Positions 1 to 12,000 of a stretch of DNA of 64,000 nt are shown piece after piece. Origin of the DNA: Cynocephalus volans. Taxonomy: Eukaryota; Chordata; Mammalia; Dermoptera; Cynocephalidae. The stretch lies in assembly GCF_027409185.1 (NCBI RefSeq), contig NC_084461.1:229862999-229926998 (forward strand), given 5' to 3'. The notes below the pieces were generated by a model that searched no databases, had not been told where the DNA came from, and saw only the letters and a program-made list of their open reading frames with translations. Each line of letters starts with the position of its first letter. Within the stretch, counting starts at the first letter, position 1. The translations under genes and the position numbers were made by a program.

Positions 1-3000
1 TCTGGTGTCCCTTCTTATAAGGACACTGTATCCTGTGGGATCAGGGTCCCACCCTTATGACCTCATTTAACTTTATTCCCTTAGAGATGTGATCTCTAAA
101 TACAGCCCCACTGGGGGTTAGAGCTTCAACATAAGAAGTTTTGGGAGCAGATACAGACATTCAGCTTATAACAAACATCTTGTTTGAACAAGAGAATTTT
201 GATAGAGTTTGAAAACTCTTGTCAGAGCCCAATGAGGCTGAGAAGACAGAGAGGATGGGACAGAGAGAGCTCTCGACTCCCAAGGCCACTGCGCATGAGG
301 GGATGCCAGGGCTGGAGCTGTATTTAGACTGTGAGAGTACACGAAGGGGCCTTCCTACTCTGTGGGTTACATTTTAGGGAAAACTTCTTAGAAATAATGG
401 TGGCATTTAGGTTCCCACGTCAAACCACAGCAATTAAAAAAAATCCAGAATGCAGTTGAAATGGGCTATGCATTGAAAGTCAGTGGGAGACAATTCTGTT
501 GAAACACAGGATTAAAGTAAGTACATACGAAGCCCAGAGTGCATGTTTCATTTATGGACAATGAGGGAAAAGTGTTTAGCTTTGAGGGAAGAATTTGCAG
601 AGATTCTAAAGGAAACTTCTGGACAATCCTGATGACCCTTATTGTTGTGCCGGATCCCACTGGCTTAGATGCAGTCGTGACGTCACTTCTACTTGTGATT
701 TCCTAGCCACTGTTAGCTCCTGTATTTGACTCACAAGTGCCGCAAAGAAGTAAGCAGGCGACAGCCATTTTCCAGGGCTAACGGGGAAGGGTCTTGGCTC
801 TGTGACATCACGTCGAGCCCCGCATCTGTCGCAGGGCAGCTGTTCATCACACAGGCACCGGATGAGGAGAAGAGCAGGAGCTCCGTGACAGAGATGGGGA
901 TTAAGGCTGCCAAACGAGGACCTGATCACTTTAGGTGGCATTTCTGGCACCTGGTGCTTGCCGGGTTCCAGTTGTCCAGCTCCCCAGGTGGCTCTTCCCG
1001 GTCCATCCTGGAGGTCTGATATCAGCCTGTCCCTCTGGTGGGCCCGTGTGGGTTGAGGCCAGTGGGCCTGGAGCATGGTGAGGCCCAAAGTGGAAGGTCG
1101 GGCTGGTTCCCCAGGCCTCTGATGAAGGTGCCCTGAGCCCCTGTGTTCTGTGGGTGAGGTTCTGGCACATTCTCTGTTGCTTTCACCTTTCCTGACTTCT
1201 TGGGCTCAGACCTCTCACCTTGCTCTTGCTTCCTCTCCACGATGTGGCCTCAGTTCTCCAGGGCTGTGGGAAACTTGGAAAGGGCACTGTGGAGTCAGTG
1301 ATGGAGAGTGTGGGGAGGGGGTCCGTGCTGGTGTGTCTCCCCCAATCCATGTGCCTGCGTGTATGTTGGGGGAGCAGGACACTATGTCTACTAGGTGGCA
1401 TTAAGGGGGACACAGGAGTGATTGGAGGAAAGAGACCTAAGGGTGCTTAAGAAAGGGTGAGAAGTTGCTCTACAGGAGCCTGAGGGGAGGCAGGAGAGTG
1501 AGGGACTGTCACCAAAACGGATGAACGGTGGCCGCCAGGAAACAAACACTCCAAGAATGTGGAAGTAACTTCCTTCCTTACATGTGTTTTTCTGACTGCA
1601 AAAGTGATCATGGTCATTGCAGAAAATTAGCAGAGAGTTTGAGAGCTGTCCATCCATGCCGGAGGTCGGGCAGAGCAAAGCAAGCCTGAGGAGGTTCTAG
1701 TCTTTGGGGGCTGTGGTCTAACGAGTGCCAGGGCTGTGCGGGCTTCGATTTCCATCCAAGCTCAGTGGCTATGCCCAGGGCCCGCAGGCAGGTGGACCTC
1801 GCACAGGACTCAGACAACTCCTCATCCCTCTTGGCCCCAGAGGCAGATGAGTTGTTGCACAGAAGGGTAGCGTGGGAGGGCTGACACTATCACACGGCGT
1901 CTGTCCGCAGGGGACTCAAGATCCTGAAAGTGCTTCGGAACATGGGCAGAAAAGCCCGAAGGAAATGAGTCTCCCTAAGCCCATTCTGGTAGTGAGATTC
2001 GGGGGTGTGGGTAGACTTGGGGCTCCCGAAGTGAGTAGCTTCAGGAGGGGCTTTGGTCATTCCCCACCGGGTGCTGCTTCAGGCCTTCCCACCTCCTACC
2101 AGCCCAGGGCAGGGTGCAGATCCTGAGCCCACCTTCCCTCCTCCAGGAAACCGGGGGGAGGCCCAGCTTGAGCTTTGGGTGTCCCTGACCACAGCCTGGC
2201 CCGCCTGCCCTTCTCCTCACCTCGCCTCAGAGCACAGGTGAGGAGGCTGATCTGTCTGGATTTTTCTCCTTCGCCTGGCGACCCAGAATCCCCAGCTATT
2301 GGAAAAAGCTCACCTTGGTCACTTTTGCTGTGTGTCTTCGGCCTCCTCTTGTCTTCTACCGTTTTTACCACTGAGCTTGGAGGTCATCTTCCTCCTCTTC
2401 TCACCATTCCCTCATCCCTCTTTAGGGGGTTAGTGTCTCTAATGGTGGAGTGAAGAGCTGGTCCTTAGTAAAAGACGCTGGAAGGACTGATGGTCTGTTG
2501 GGGCAGGGACAGCCTCTCTGGGCTCTGGACCCACCACTTTCCAGGTAACACACCAGCCTGTGTGTGAGCCCAGCTCTGGCTCAGGCTCTGGGACTTCCCC
2601 ACCTGACCCAGACTCCAGAGCCTAAGGTGAGGGTCTTGAGTGGAGTAAAGGCTAAGTGGCATCTTGTCTCCATAGCACCTGGCACAGGGCACGGTCTAGG
2701 AAACAGTGCTGTGGAAAGGTTGCTTTCCCTCTCTACCCCACCCGGTTTTGCAAAATGACAGAACTGGCCTCTGCTTTGTGCAAGCTTCTTGTGAGTCATG
2801 TTTCTGTGGCCTGACTTTTTGCATCTGCAAAACTGAGTGGCAGGTCTTGGTTTATAGGGACCCCGTATGTTGTTGGCACAACTCCTCTCCACCCCCGTCC
2901 CTGGGGATTTGTCTGTTCCTCTCCTCAGCTCCATGGGATGAAGCTTTTATCCCTCCTACCTCCACGGTGCCTGGGCCCACTGCTCCTCTGTCATCAGACC

Positions 3001-3640
3001 TCCCGTATGGCCCTGGGTCACCCTGCCAACCATCTTCATTCCCATCCAGAACTGTGCACCTGCCACACCTGTCCCTGATTGCTGAGTCTGTGTGAGGTGC
3101 AGATGTGTATCCAGGGGTGGGGACCCTTGTATTAGTGTCACAATCCCAGAGGCCCTGGGCTCTGCAGGGAACACAGAGCTGCAGCTGACAGGACAGCATG
3201 TATCCTGACACTGTAGAGGAAGGCAGGCTGGAGGGAGGTGCCTCATCTTCTGACATCAGGAGTTTTAAATAAATTGTCCTGATTTTTAAATCTGGAAACT
3301 AATCCCAAAACATTTTAAAGCAACATTCAGGCCAAGCCCCACATAACCAGGGGCTGGCTTTAATTGGCAGGTATTGGTGGCTAATGCTCAGTGAGTACTT
3401 AACCTGCCAGGGAACATTCCAGTCCTTTCTTTGATCAGGTTACCATTACTATCATCTCATCTCACAAGGTGGGAAACAGATACACAGGCAGAGTAATTCA
3501 CTGGTGTCAGATCATGATTTAATAAATGGTGTTTGAGCATTGAGAGCCTGGGTTGGGCTCCCATAGGCAAACCCCAGGGCTTTGACTCCTTCCTATGTAG
3601 GACTGAGTCCCTGGAGGGCATGGCCAAGGTTTATACTAGC
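1..3640. other. Intergenic sequence 3' of RGR, no gene seen
   Basis: No exon with recognisable homology was found on either strand. Bases 1-175 look like the end of an old interspersed repeat (TATAAGGACACT...TTCAGCTTATAACA). A palindromic CRE core TGACGTCA lies at 678-685. A minus-oriented MIR-like piece lies at about 3380-3550. The rest is unremarkable. Confidence 0.7.
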
Positions 3641-3642
3641 AG

Positions 3643-3790
3643 CTCTGTTTAATGAGCATTTTCTATGTGGTTGGTGAGTACATGTTATTTTGTTCAAGCC
3701 TCACAACAACCCAGAGAAGTTCATACGATCATCTTTACATTAGGGGTCAGGAAGCTCAGTTTGGAAAGAGAGACTTTTCCAAGGTCTCTC
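3643..3790 (-). mobile_element. MIR SINE just past RGR
   Basis: Reverse-complement MIR: taatgagcattttctatgtg, caagcctcacaacaacccag and gtcaggaagctcagtttgg. It contains the possible RGR poly(A) signal. Confidence 0.7.
3648..3653 (-). terminator. Possible RGR poly(A) signal ATTAAA
   Basis: The plus strand reads tttaat, giving ATTAAA on the RGR strand about 360 nt past the stop. It lies in MIR-like sequence. A further ATTAAA lies near 3518. The choice between them cannot be made from sequence alone. Confidence 0.3.
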
Positions 3791-4010
3791 TGCCTCCAGG
3801 TGGAGGGCTATGACAGACACTCAGGTCCATCTCGCTCTAGAGTCCCAGGTCCTTCCATGCAGCCTGGTGTCTCTCTGAGTCCCTGTGGTCAGCCAGGCTC
3901 AACAGGGCCATTGGGGATGGTGGTTGAGTGTCTGGGGTTTGGCTTTTGAGGCTGCTGGGCAGGATTTCTGGGGCGGCCTCCTGGCATGGGGCTCTGTCCA
4001 GGGCGACAGG

Positions 4011-5899
4011 CTACTGGGTTCGGTCCCGCTCGCTCCTCTGTGGTGAGAGGCACTGCCAGATTCCCCTGCGGACCGTCTCACTGCCCAGGGCATAGTTGAT
4101 GGCGTTGATCGTGGGCACCATTTTGGCAACAAGGGCGGGCACCTGTTGTGGCAGAAAAGTCCACAAAAGAAGCTTCAAAGCCTCTGCTCCTCTCTCTGGT
4201 CCCACCTGGTGACCCCAATCCCCCTCCCCTACAGCTGCCAATCAAATATGCTTGGCTTGATTCTGCAGCCTCTGAGCCTTCCCAGACAAGTTGGCAGATG
4301 ATGCATGGCTCATGGGTCCCCAGGGAAAACACATGCTCCCGACCTGGGCACCAGCCTCAGCCCCTGGTCAGAGTGTGCATGCTCACCATCTGGCTCTCTG
4401 TCTCCGTCATCTCACCAGAAGCTTATGCAACATTAAGCATCAGCCTGGAGTAGCCCAGGGAGTGAGGTGGGGGACAAACACGTTCTCTGTACATTACGAG
4501 TGTTCAAAGGAGAAGACAAAGAGACACACTGACACGGAGGCCATAAAGCCAGAAAGAGAAGTGAGGAGAGACAGAGACACAGCCAGAGAGGGTTCTAGAT
4601 CTGAGTACTGGAAGTGTCTTGTACCATCTGCAGTTTGGGGGAGATGGAAGTCACATCAGCGATGGCCGCATATAGATACAGGAGGGCATAGGGACCCCAG
4701 CCGAGCAGCAGCGTCCTGACTGGCAGAGTGGTGTTCACCTGGAATAAAGCATCACAGGAGGCATCAGCTTGCTCCAAGTGGCTGGCAACCCTGTGCAGCT
4801 GGGGAGACCAGGTTAGCGCTGAGCAGTGCTGGGCAGCAGGGACCAGGCTTCAGGGAGGGACTGAGCCCCCAGAGGAACTTGGACCCAGACAGGCCTCTCT
4901 GCTGTCTAAGTCTGTGTAACCCTAACCCTGTTATTTATGCTTACTTGACCTCAGTTGCCTTGTCTGTAAAACGGCCTGATAAACCCTGACTTGCCTGGGT
5001 AATGAGCGTCCTTCTGGGTCTGTGCTGTTTAAGGGGAATCCTGGATTTCGTGGCCGTGTCGATGAGGATCCCAAGGCTGAGGTGCCCTCAGACCTCGGTC
5101 CCAGAACCAGCAGGCAGCTGGTTCCCTAGGAGCAGCGGCAGCAACCTAGGAGATCAACCTGTCCTGGGCTCACAGTGTCAAATACTACGAGGGAGCAGGG
5201 CAGGGCGGGTCTCAGGAGTGGGTGATGCTGTGGTACCACCTGAGGCCCCAAGGGGGCGCACAATTTGAGATCAGGATGGAGTTGCCAGGTCCCTGCTCCC
5301 CACATGCGTGCAGGTAATAAAATGCTGACGCTAAAAGGGCCTTTTTTTCTCATTGGCAAGTCTCTCTTTAACAAAGAAGTCGATTTAAGTTTGAAGACCA
5401 ATCCTTTTCTTCAATTTTGGATCTTTAAAAAATGTTGATGGGGAGACATGTTTTCTCTTGAGTTGTCCCTCATTCCGAAAAAGGTGCTTAGCTCTCCCGG
5501 AGGGCTTCCTGGGTTGAAGCTGAGGCCGGAGGAGAAACTGACCCCCCAGCCGCTGGCCGTGCCATCTCTGAAACCACTCAGCTCGCCGCTGAGGGCCCAG
5601 GGCCTGTGCATGGCGACCTCTGCGGATGCTCCGGAGCTGATGGTTTAAAGTAAACCGGGAAAAATGAGAAAATCATGCTGGCAGCTTTGTCTCCTGGCTA
5701 ACTGAACCTCCTGTAAATGTGGCGACTTTGAGCATCAAGACAGGGCTTAAGGCGGGCAGCACAGAGGACAGCCCGGAGGTGCCTGAGGCAGCGGGCTGGG
5801 AACCACGACAGGATTCTGTCCCAGCGCAGCCCTTGCCCTTCTGTGATCTTAGGGAAAAGTGGGTCTCCAGCTAAAATCGACTTGTACAGTCCTTTGTCA

Positions 5900-5956
<57 letters not shown>

Positions 5957-5986
5957 GCTAAAATCGACTTGTACAGTCCTTTGTCA

Positions 5987-6060
<74 letters not shown>

Positions 6061-9000
6061 GTGTTTCTTTTGTGTACTGTGATTGAGCACGTGGGTCGTG
6101 CAGTCCCAGACCTGTTGTTAACTAGGTGTGTGCCTTTTGGCAGGTTGCTTTGCCCATGCCTCTCAGCCTTGATTTTCCAGTCTGTGACACAGGAATAACA
6201 AAATCTTCCTTCCTCAGAGAGTGGTAGCAAAGATAAAATGACAATGCACATAAAGTGGCATTAATATCTATTTTTTACAAAATCTCGGTTGCTTGTTATG
6301 ACTTATTTGCTAGAAATTGTCCAGGTGACTAAGTTAAAAGAAAATTTTGGTAAGAGGATATTAATGCAGAAATTCAGAAATGGCCAGGAGGGCTTATTTC
6401 GAGGTATTGTTTTCCTTGGGCAAATGTTGCTTGCAGGTGTGATTTTATGTTTCGAGTGACAGCCTGTGATTGTGATTAAATTAAACATCTCAAAGGAATT
6501 TAAAAGTAGCATTTAAAAGGCCTGTAATTTTGTGCCACACCTCAAATCCTTGGAAGGAATTAAGCGTGAGAGCATGGATGATATCCGGCAGGGAGCCCTG
6601 GCTCTTGGCTTTACAGCATCTGGGTAAGTAAGAATGGCCCCACGTCTTGCTTCCCAGGCCTTGGGGATCTGGGCAAGGTGCGGGGTGGTTTCCAGCCCTA
6701 ATGTCCTAGGTTGTATGCAGGCTGGATTTTCTCCTGATCATTGAAAACACAGAATACACCTGGCTGCTGGCTGCCACGTGTTCATGTTCCCTGATGTCCC
6801 TGAAAAGGACAGAGATTTCTGCTACTCGAGGAGTTGAGTCCTTACCTGGAGATGGCCACTCTTCTTGAGTTTCTGCTCCATGAGCCGGTAGGATGTGAGC
6901 GTGATGAAGAAGGGCATGAAGAAGTTGAAAAAAGCCAGGGCGAAGAGGAAGCTGATGAAGTTCCTGCAGCCAGAGGGGTGGGGTGGGGTCAGCTCTCCGG
7001 CTGCTCAGCTGCTCTCACAGCCCCACCGGCCTCTGCTCTAGACAGTCCCGTGTGGGGAACCACGCTATGAAACAAGCGCTCAGAGTGGTGGCTCCTGGGT
7101 GAACTCCCTTCGGGAGCCAGGGAGCCACGAGGTCCTCCTAGAACTTGCTTTTAGGAGCCAGGGAGCTGAGATGGGGATGAGACCTTGTTCAAGTCCAAGT
7201 GCTCAGCCCTGCTCTGCTGTTTGTTCCCCAAGCATGAAGAATGCAACACGTTAGTCTGGGAAATGGAGAAGACCAAGAGGAAGGAACGTTCAAAGAGTGT
7301 TCTAGGCACAGGGATTTGAAAGGGGCCTGCAGATGAGAAAGAGACTGGATAATGTGTCACTGAGGACATTGTTGAAAGGAGCACAGAAGAGCCTGGGGTC
7401 CCTGGTAGTGAGCACGGGGAGACGGAAGGGCTGGCCAGGGACAGGTGGGAGTCACAGGGAGGCAGATGCCCTTTTTGTGGAGGGAAGACTATGTCACCTG
7501 AGAGCTGTTCACTAAGGAGGGGTGGGGGAAGGGTTGCCAGAAGGCCTGGACTGGCTGAAGAGTGCCCTGCAGGGACTCTCGGACTAGACTCAGGGTTCTA
7601 AAGTGGTGTCACTGGAAAAATCTGTCATCAGAGACAGATGCTTCATGACTAAATATCACATATAAAGCAGGTGAATGCTACTACATGGCTCTGGTGGAAG
7701 CAAGAACAGGCCCATGTAACGGCTCCTTTAGAGCCACTGAAGGATCTCCCTAAACCCTGGTCTTCCCAGAGCCACGAGGATGGGGCGGTACTAGAAGACG
7801 GGCTTCATGACAGTGGGACCGTCATGCATTCGGTCCTGTCTCTCCAGGGTGTGGCTCATAGCAGATGCTCAGGGAATTTCCAGGACAGATTTGCATGCCA
7901 AAGAGGTCCCTCCCAATGCAAAGACCTTAATGTTCTCTGAATCTGTTGACCCAAGGGCATGGCTTCTTCTAGAAATCAGGGCAGTCAGAGTCAGAACAGC
8001 CGACTGTGCTGAAGATGGCAAAGGGGCTGTGGGCTCCCTGACTGTTGTGAGCGACACAAGCCAACGGCTCACTGCGTGATGTCTCTTCCTGGACTCAACT
8101 CTGGGCCCCCGTTTACATAGCATTCCCATCACTTGGCCAGTCTTCAGAATGGACTTCCCCCAGCCCTTCTGTCAACCTCAAGTGGGTATCATGACTAAGG
8201 AGGTGAGACTGTCTGGCAAATGCTGACACTTCCCCATTTGGATTTTCAGCAGAGGCCCTCTTGACATATGGGCTCAAAGCCAAGATTACCATGGAGGAGC
8301 CTCAAAGCTGCTCCTCCTACCTCACCTGTCCCCCTTGGAGTAGTCCAGGGTGCAGCAGGTCCCCAGCGGCTCATAGTCATAGTGGCCCCAACCCAGGAGG
8401 GGCAGGGCTGACCAGAAGGTAGAAGACAGCCACACGAAGAGCACCAGGGAGATGGCCGTGCTCCATGACAGCTGGCTGCCTGCAAGGACAGAGGAGGAAG
8501 AGGCGGCTGTGAGGAGGGGATAGCCTGGCAGAGTGAAGAAAGATGAACTCACGGTCACTTAGAGTGTCCCGAAATCCCAGCTCTGATGCTTAACATCTCG
8601 ATGCCTCAGGCAAGTTAAGGGATTCTCTGAGCCTCGGTTTTCTCCCCCATAATGGGGATTATAATCCCTGCCTCCGAGGATTGTTATAAAGAATAAAAGA
8701 GACAATGGATGGTGAGGGTCTCCTAGTAGATACTCTATATCTTCTCCTTCATGCATGGAGAAGCGGGGAGTGGCAGAGAGACAGATGTGTTTCCTGAAGG
8801 CAAGGGTAGGGGGAGGCCTGGCAGGGGCTCAGGTGAGGGTCACGGCGGGGAGGAGGATGTCTGGACTTACACTGTCCTCAGCTCTTGCTCGGAAATGGGG
8901 TGCGGTCTCTCTTCCAGGATATGCTCTGAGGACACGACTCGAGGGGCTGGGGCCCCATCACAGTGCCGACGTCAGGGGTCGGATCCCAACAGCATCCCCG

Positions 9001-12000
9001 CTGACCTGACCTCCTCCTGTCCCCTCCTCCCATGGCCCTTCTCTGCTGCAGCCTTGTTCAGCCCCTGCCAGCCAGTGGTTCTTCCTGGGCCTGGCTTCAG
9101 GATCCTTTTCCCAGGTGCCCTTCTCTGTCATGCTCCTTTGTAGATGAGACCCCAGGGCTGAGGGCAGGACTCCAGGTGGGGTTTGGTCAGCAGGGAAGAG
9201 CAGGTCTACAGCCTCCCTCATCTGACACTTTGCTGCTACTGATACAGCCCCAGATGGAGTTTGCTTAGATGTGCCCCCCTGTATGGACTGAATGTTTGTC
9301 TTCCCCAGAATTCATATGTGGAAGCCCTAATCCCCAATGTGATGGCACTCAGAGGTGGAGCCCTTGGGAGGTAATTAGTTCATGGGGGTGGAGCCCCCGT
9401 GATGAGATTAGTGCCCTTAAAAGTAGAGACGTGAGAGAGACGATCTCTCTTCCATGTGAAGACAAAGCAAAAAGTCGGCCACCTGCAAACCCAGAAGAGG
9501 GCCGTGAGCCTCACCAGATCCCGGCCGTGCTGGCACCCTGACCTCAGACTTGCAGCCTCCAGAACTGTGAGAATGGAATTTCTGTTGTTTAAGCCATCTG
9601 GTCTGTGGTGTTTTGTTAGAGCAGCCCGAGCTGACTAAGATACTCCTCACCCCGACTGTGGACACAGTAATTAATAGGCACTTTGGCCCATGTGCTGCAT
9701 CACATCAGTTTTTTCGGCTTTAGAAACAGATGACCGAAGTGACACGTGTAAGGTCACTGTAGGAGTGCAGGAGGTGAGCCTGCACCTCTTGCTTCCCCCT
9801 CCCTGTCTCCGCACTGCTCTGCCTTGCCCTCCTGTATAGGCCCCGGGGACAGGGGTTAACTGCTCTACATTGAGGCCCCTGAGAAGACTGCTGCTGTTTC
9901 AGGAGGTGTGGGGTGTGCGTGCGTGTGTGTGTGATGGTCCCAGGGAGATTTGGGGGCAGCACCGGGATGGGAGTGGTGGACAAGGTGCCCTGAGCCAGGT
10001 GGGCAGGAAGGGATAACCAATCGTTCCTAAAAATGGTCAAAGGCCATTTTTTGGCCTGGAGAAAAGCATGTGATAAGAGAGACCCACAAGTGTCAATGAT
10101 TTTGCTGAGAGCAGGGGCTATGTGTGTGACCGTGGCAAGGGCAGATTTGCTGGTTCCAAAAGGGCCATGCCCAGGGCTTGAGGCTGTGCTAGCCATAGAC
10201 CCCATAGCAGCCTCTGTGCTGGGCAAATTCACAGGTCACAACTTGGAGGTATCTAGGCTATGCCCAATCCCAACTCTGCTCCTACTACCTGTGTGGACCT
10301 GGGCAAGCTACTTAACTTCTTTGTGCCTCTGCATCTGAGGCTGCCAGCTGGGGGGTTGCTGTGAGGGTCAGCTTAGCCACAGCTCCCCAAAGAACATTTA
10401 CATTGCCCTGGTGGTGGACAGGATTCTAGATGGTCTGTGGGTAAACATGTTTTTATTTTAATGTGTGTTAAAATGATAAGAACATTAAACCTGCGATCTC
10501 ACAGATATCGTCTAGAATGAGGCTAAAGCAGATGTTTAAATTTTTAAAAGTGAGTCACTTTCCAGAAAAGAAAATCAAGTGAAAATAGTAGGTGTACACT
10601 GATATGGCCAATTATGGTAATGATATTTGATAATGCAGCTTGAGACATCTAGAACTGGACTAGTCCTTACGAAGGCCTGGCAGAGGCCCCTGGAAGTGTG
10701 AGGTGCCAGGGCACATGCCCAGCTACACCCACAAACACATGGTCTCTCTGCTTCCAGTAGTGCCCATCTGCAAGGGCATTTTCTGCATCCATGATCTCAT
10801 TTGATTTTCAAAACAAAGCTGAGGCTGGTTATTAAAATCATCTTATAGAGGAGGAGACTAAAGTTCAGAGAGGATCCCTGACTTGCCCAAGGCTGCAGCG
10901 ATGGCAATAGACAGCCTTTCTAATATGCACTTCAACAGGTCTCTGGCAAGCTCTCCCACTCTCCCTCCTTTCCTGCAGTGGGTGTCTGCACACTACACAC
11001 ATGCACACTACACACGTGCACACTACATGCATGCACACTACACGCATGCACACTCACACCCCGCCATGTTCCCTGTACTGGGAAACACTGAGCAGACCTT
11101 AGTTCCAACAACCCCTCCCACCTGTCCTTAGCCTCCGCATTCTGCAGGGGTGTCCCTCCCACTCTGGGTCCCAGAGACATACGAGTGCAGTAGTGGTGAT
11201 AGCGCCCCCAGGCGATGGCTGCGCTGCCGCAGATGCTGGCCAATGAGGTCACAAAGCCCTGAAAGCCATGAGCCTGGCAGCCGTCTGATCCGTAGGGCCA
11301 GCGCCTGTGGGAGACACTGGGCACCAGTGACCCCTCCCTTCCCGCTTCCCACACCTGCCCAATTTGGAGGGCGTGTTCCTGAGTGTTGGCTCTGCTCCTC
11401 CAGGAGGGCCTTATCTGTCTTTTTCCTGTGAGGAAACTGGGATCTCAGAGCTTGTCACTGGGCTCAAGTGCCAACTCTCCAGGCTTGGCAACTTTTCCTA
11501 CACCGTGGTTGGATCAGATGCCTCCATCACAGGAGAGCTCATTCTTCTATTCTACAGCTGGGGAAACTGAGGCACAGAGGAACAAGTACTGAGCTGAGGT
11601 CTCGCGGCAGATGAAGGCAAAGTCAGAGGTAGACCCTAGGCCTTCCAATTCTCACATGTGGACCAGAGGTAGAAATTTCAGTTTGTGGTCAGAGGAGGAG
11701 TCTTAACTGATTCCAACCACACTGACTGGTCAGCCCTGGGCATTCATACCCAGGTGGGCTCCAGCCTCTGTCTGTAATGCCCCAAACTAGTCTGCTTAAG
11801 AAAATAATCTTATGAACCCTTTTGAAGCCTGTTGTAAGACCCTGGTTTGCCCATAAGGAGGTATTAGACAATAGTCAAAATCCTGTTTGCTTTTACAAAT
11901 GCTTATTTAGGACTTTCTGGGTGCTGAGCATTGTTTTAAGCTATTTACAAATAATAAAAGTCAATACTTCCAACCACCCATATGAATTAGGTAATAACAT

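Noticed and set aside
5843-6086. His/Thr repeat frames
   Set aside because: They are translations of CA microsatellites.
9280-9541. 90-codon frame near 9.3-9.5 kb
   Set aside because: It lies in the MLT1 LTR fossil and is not a gene.
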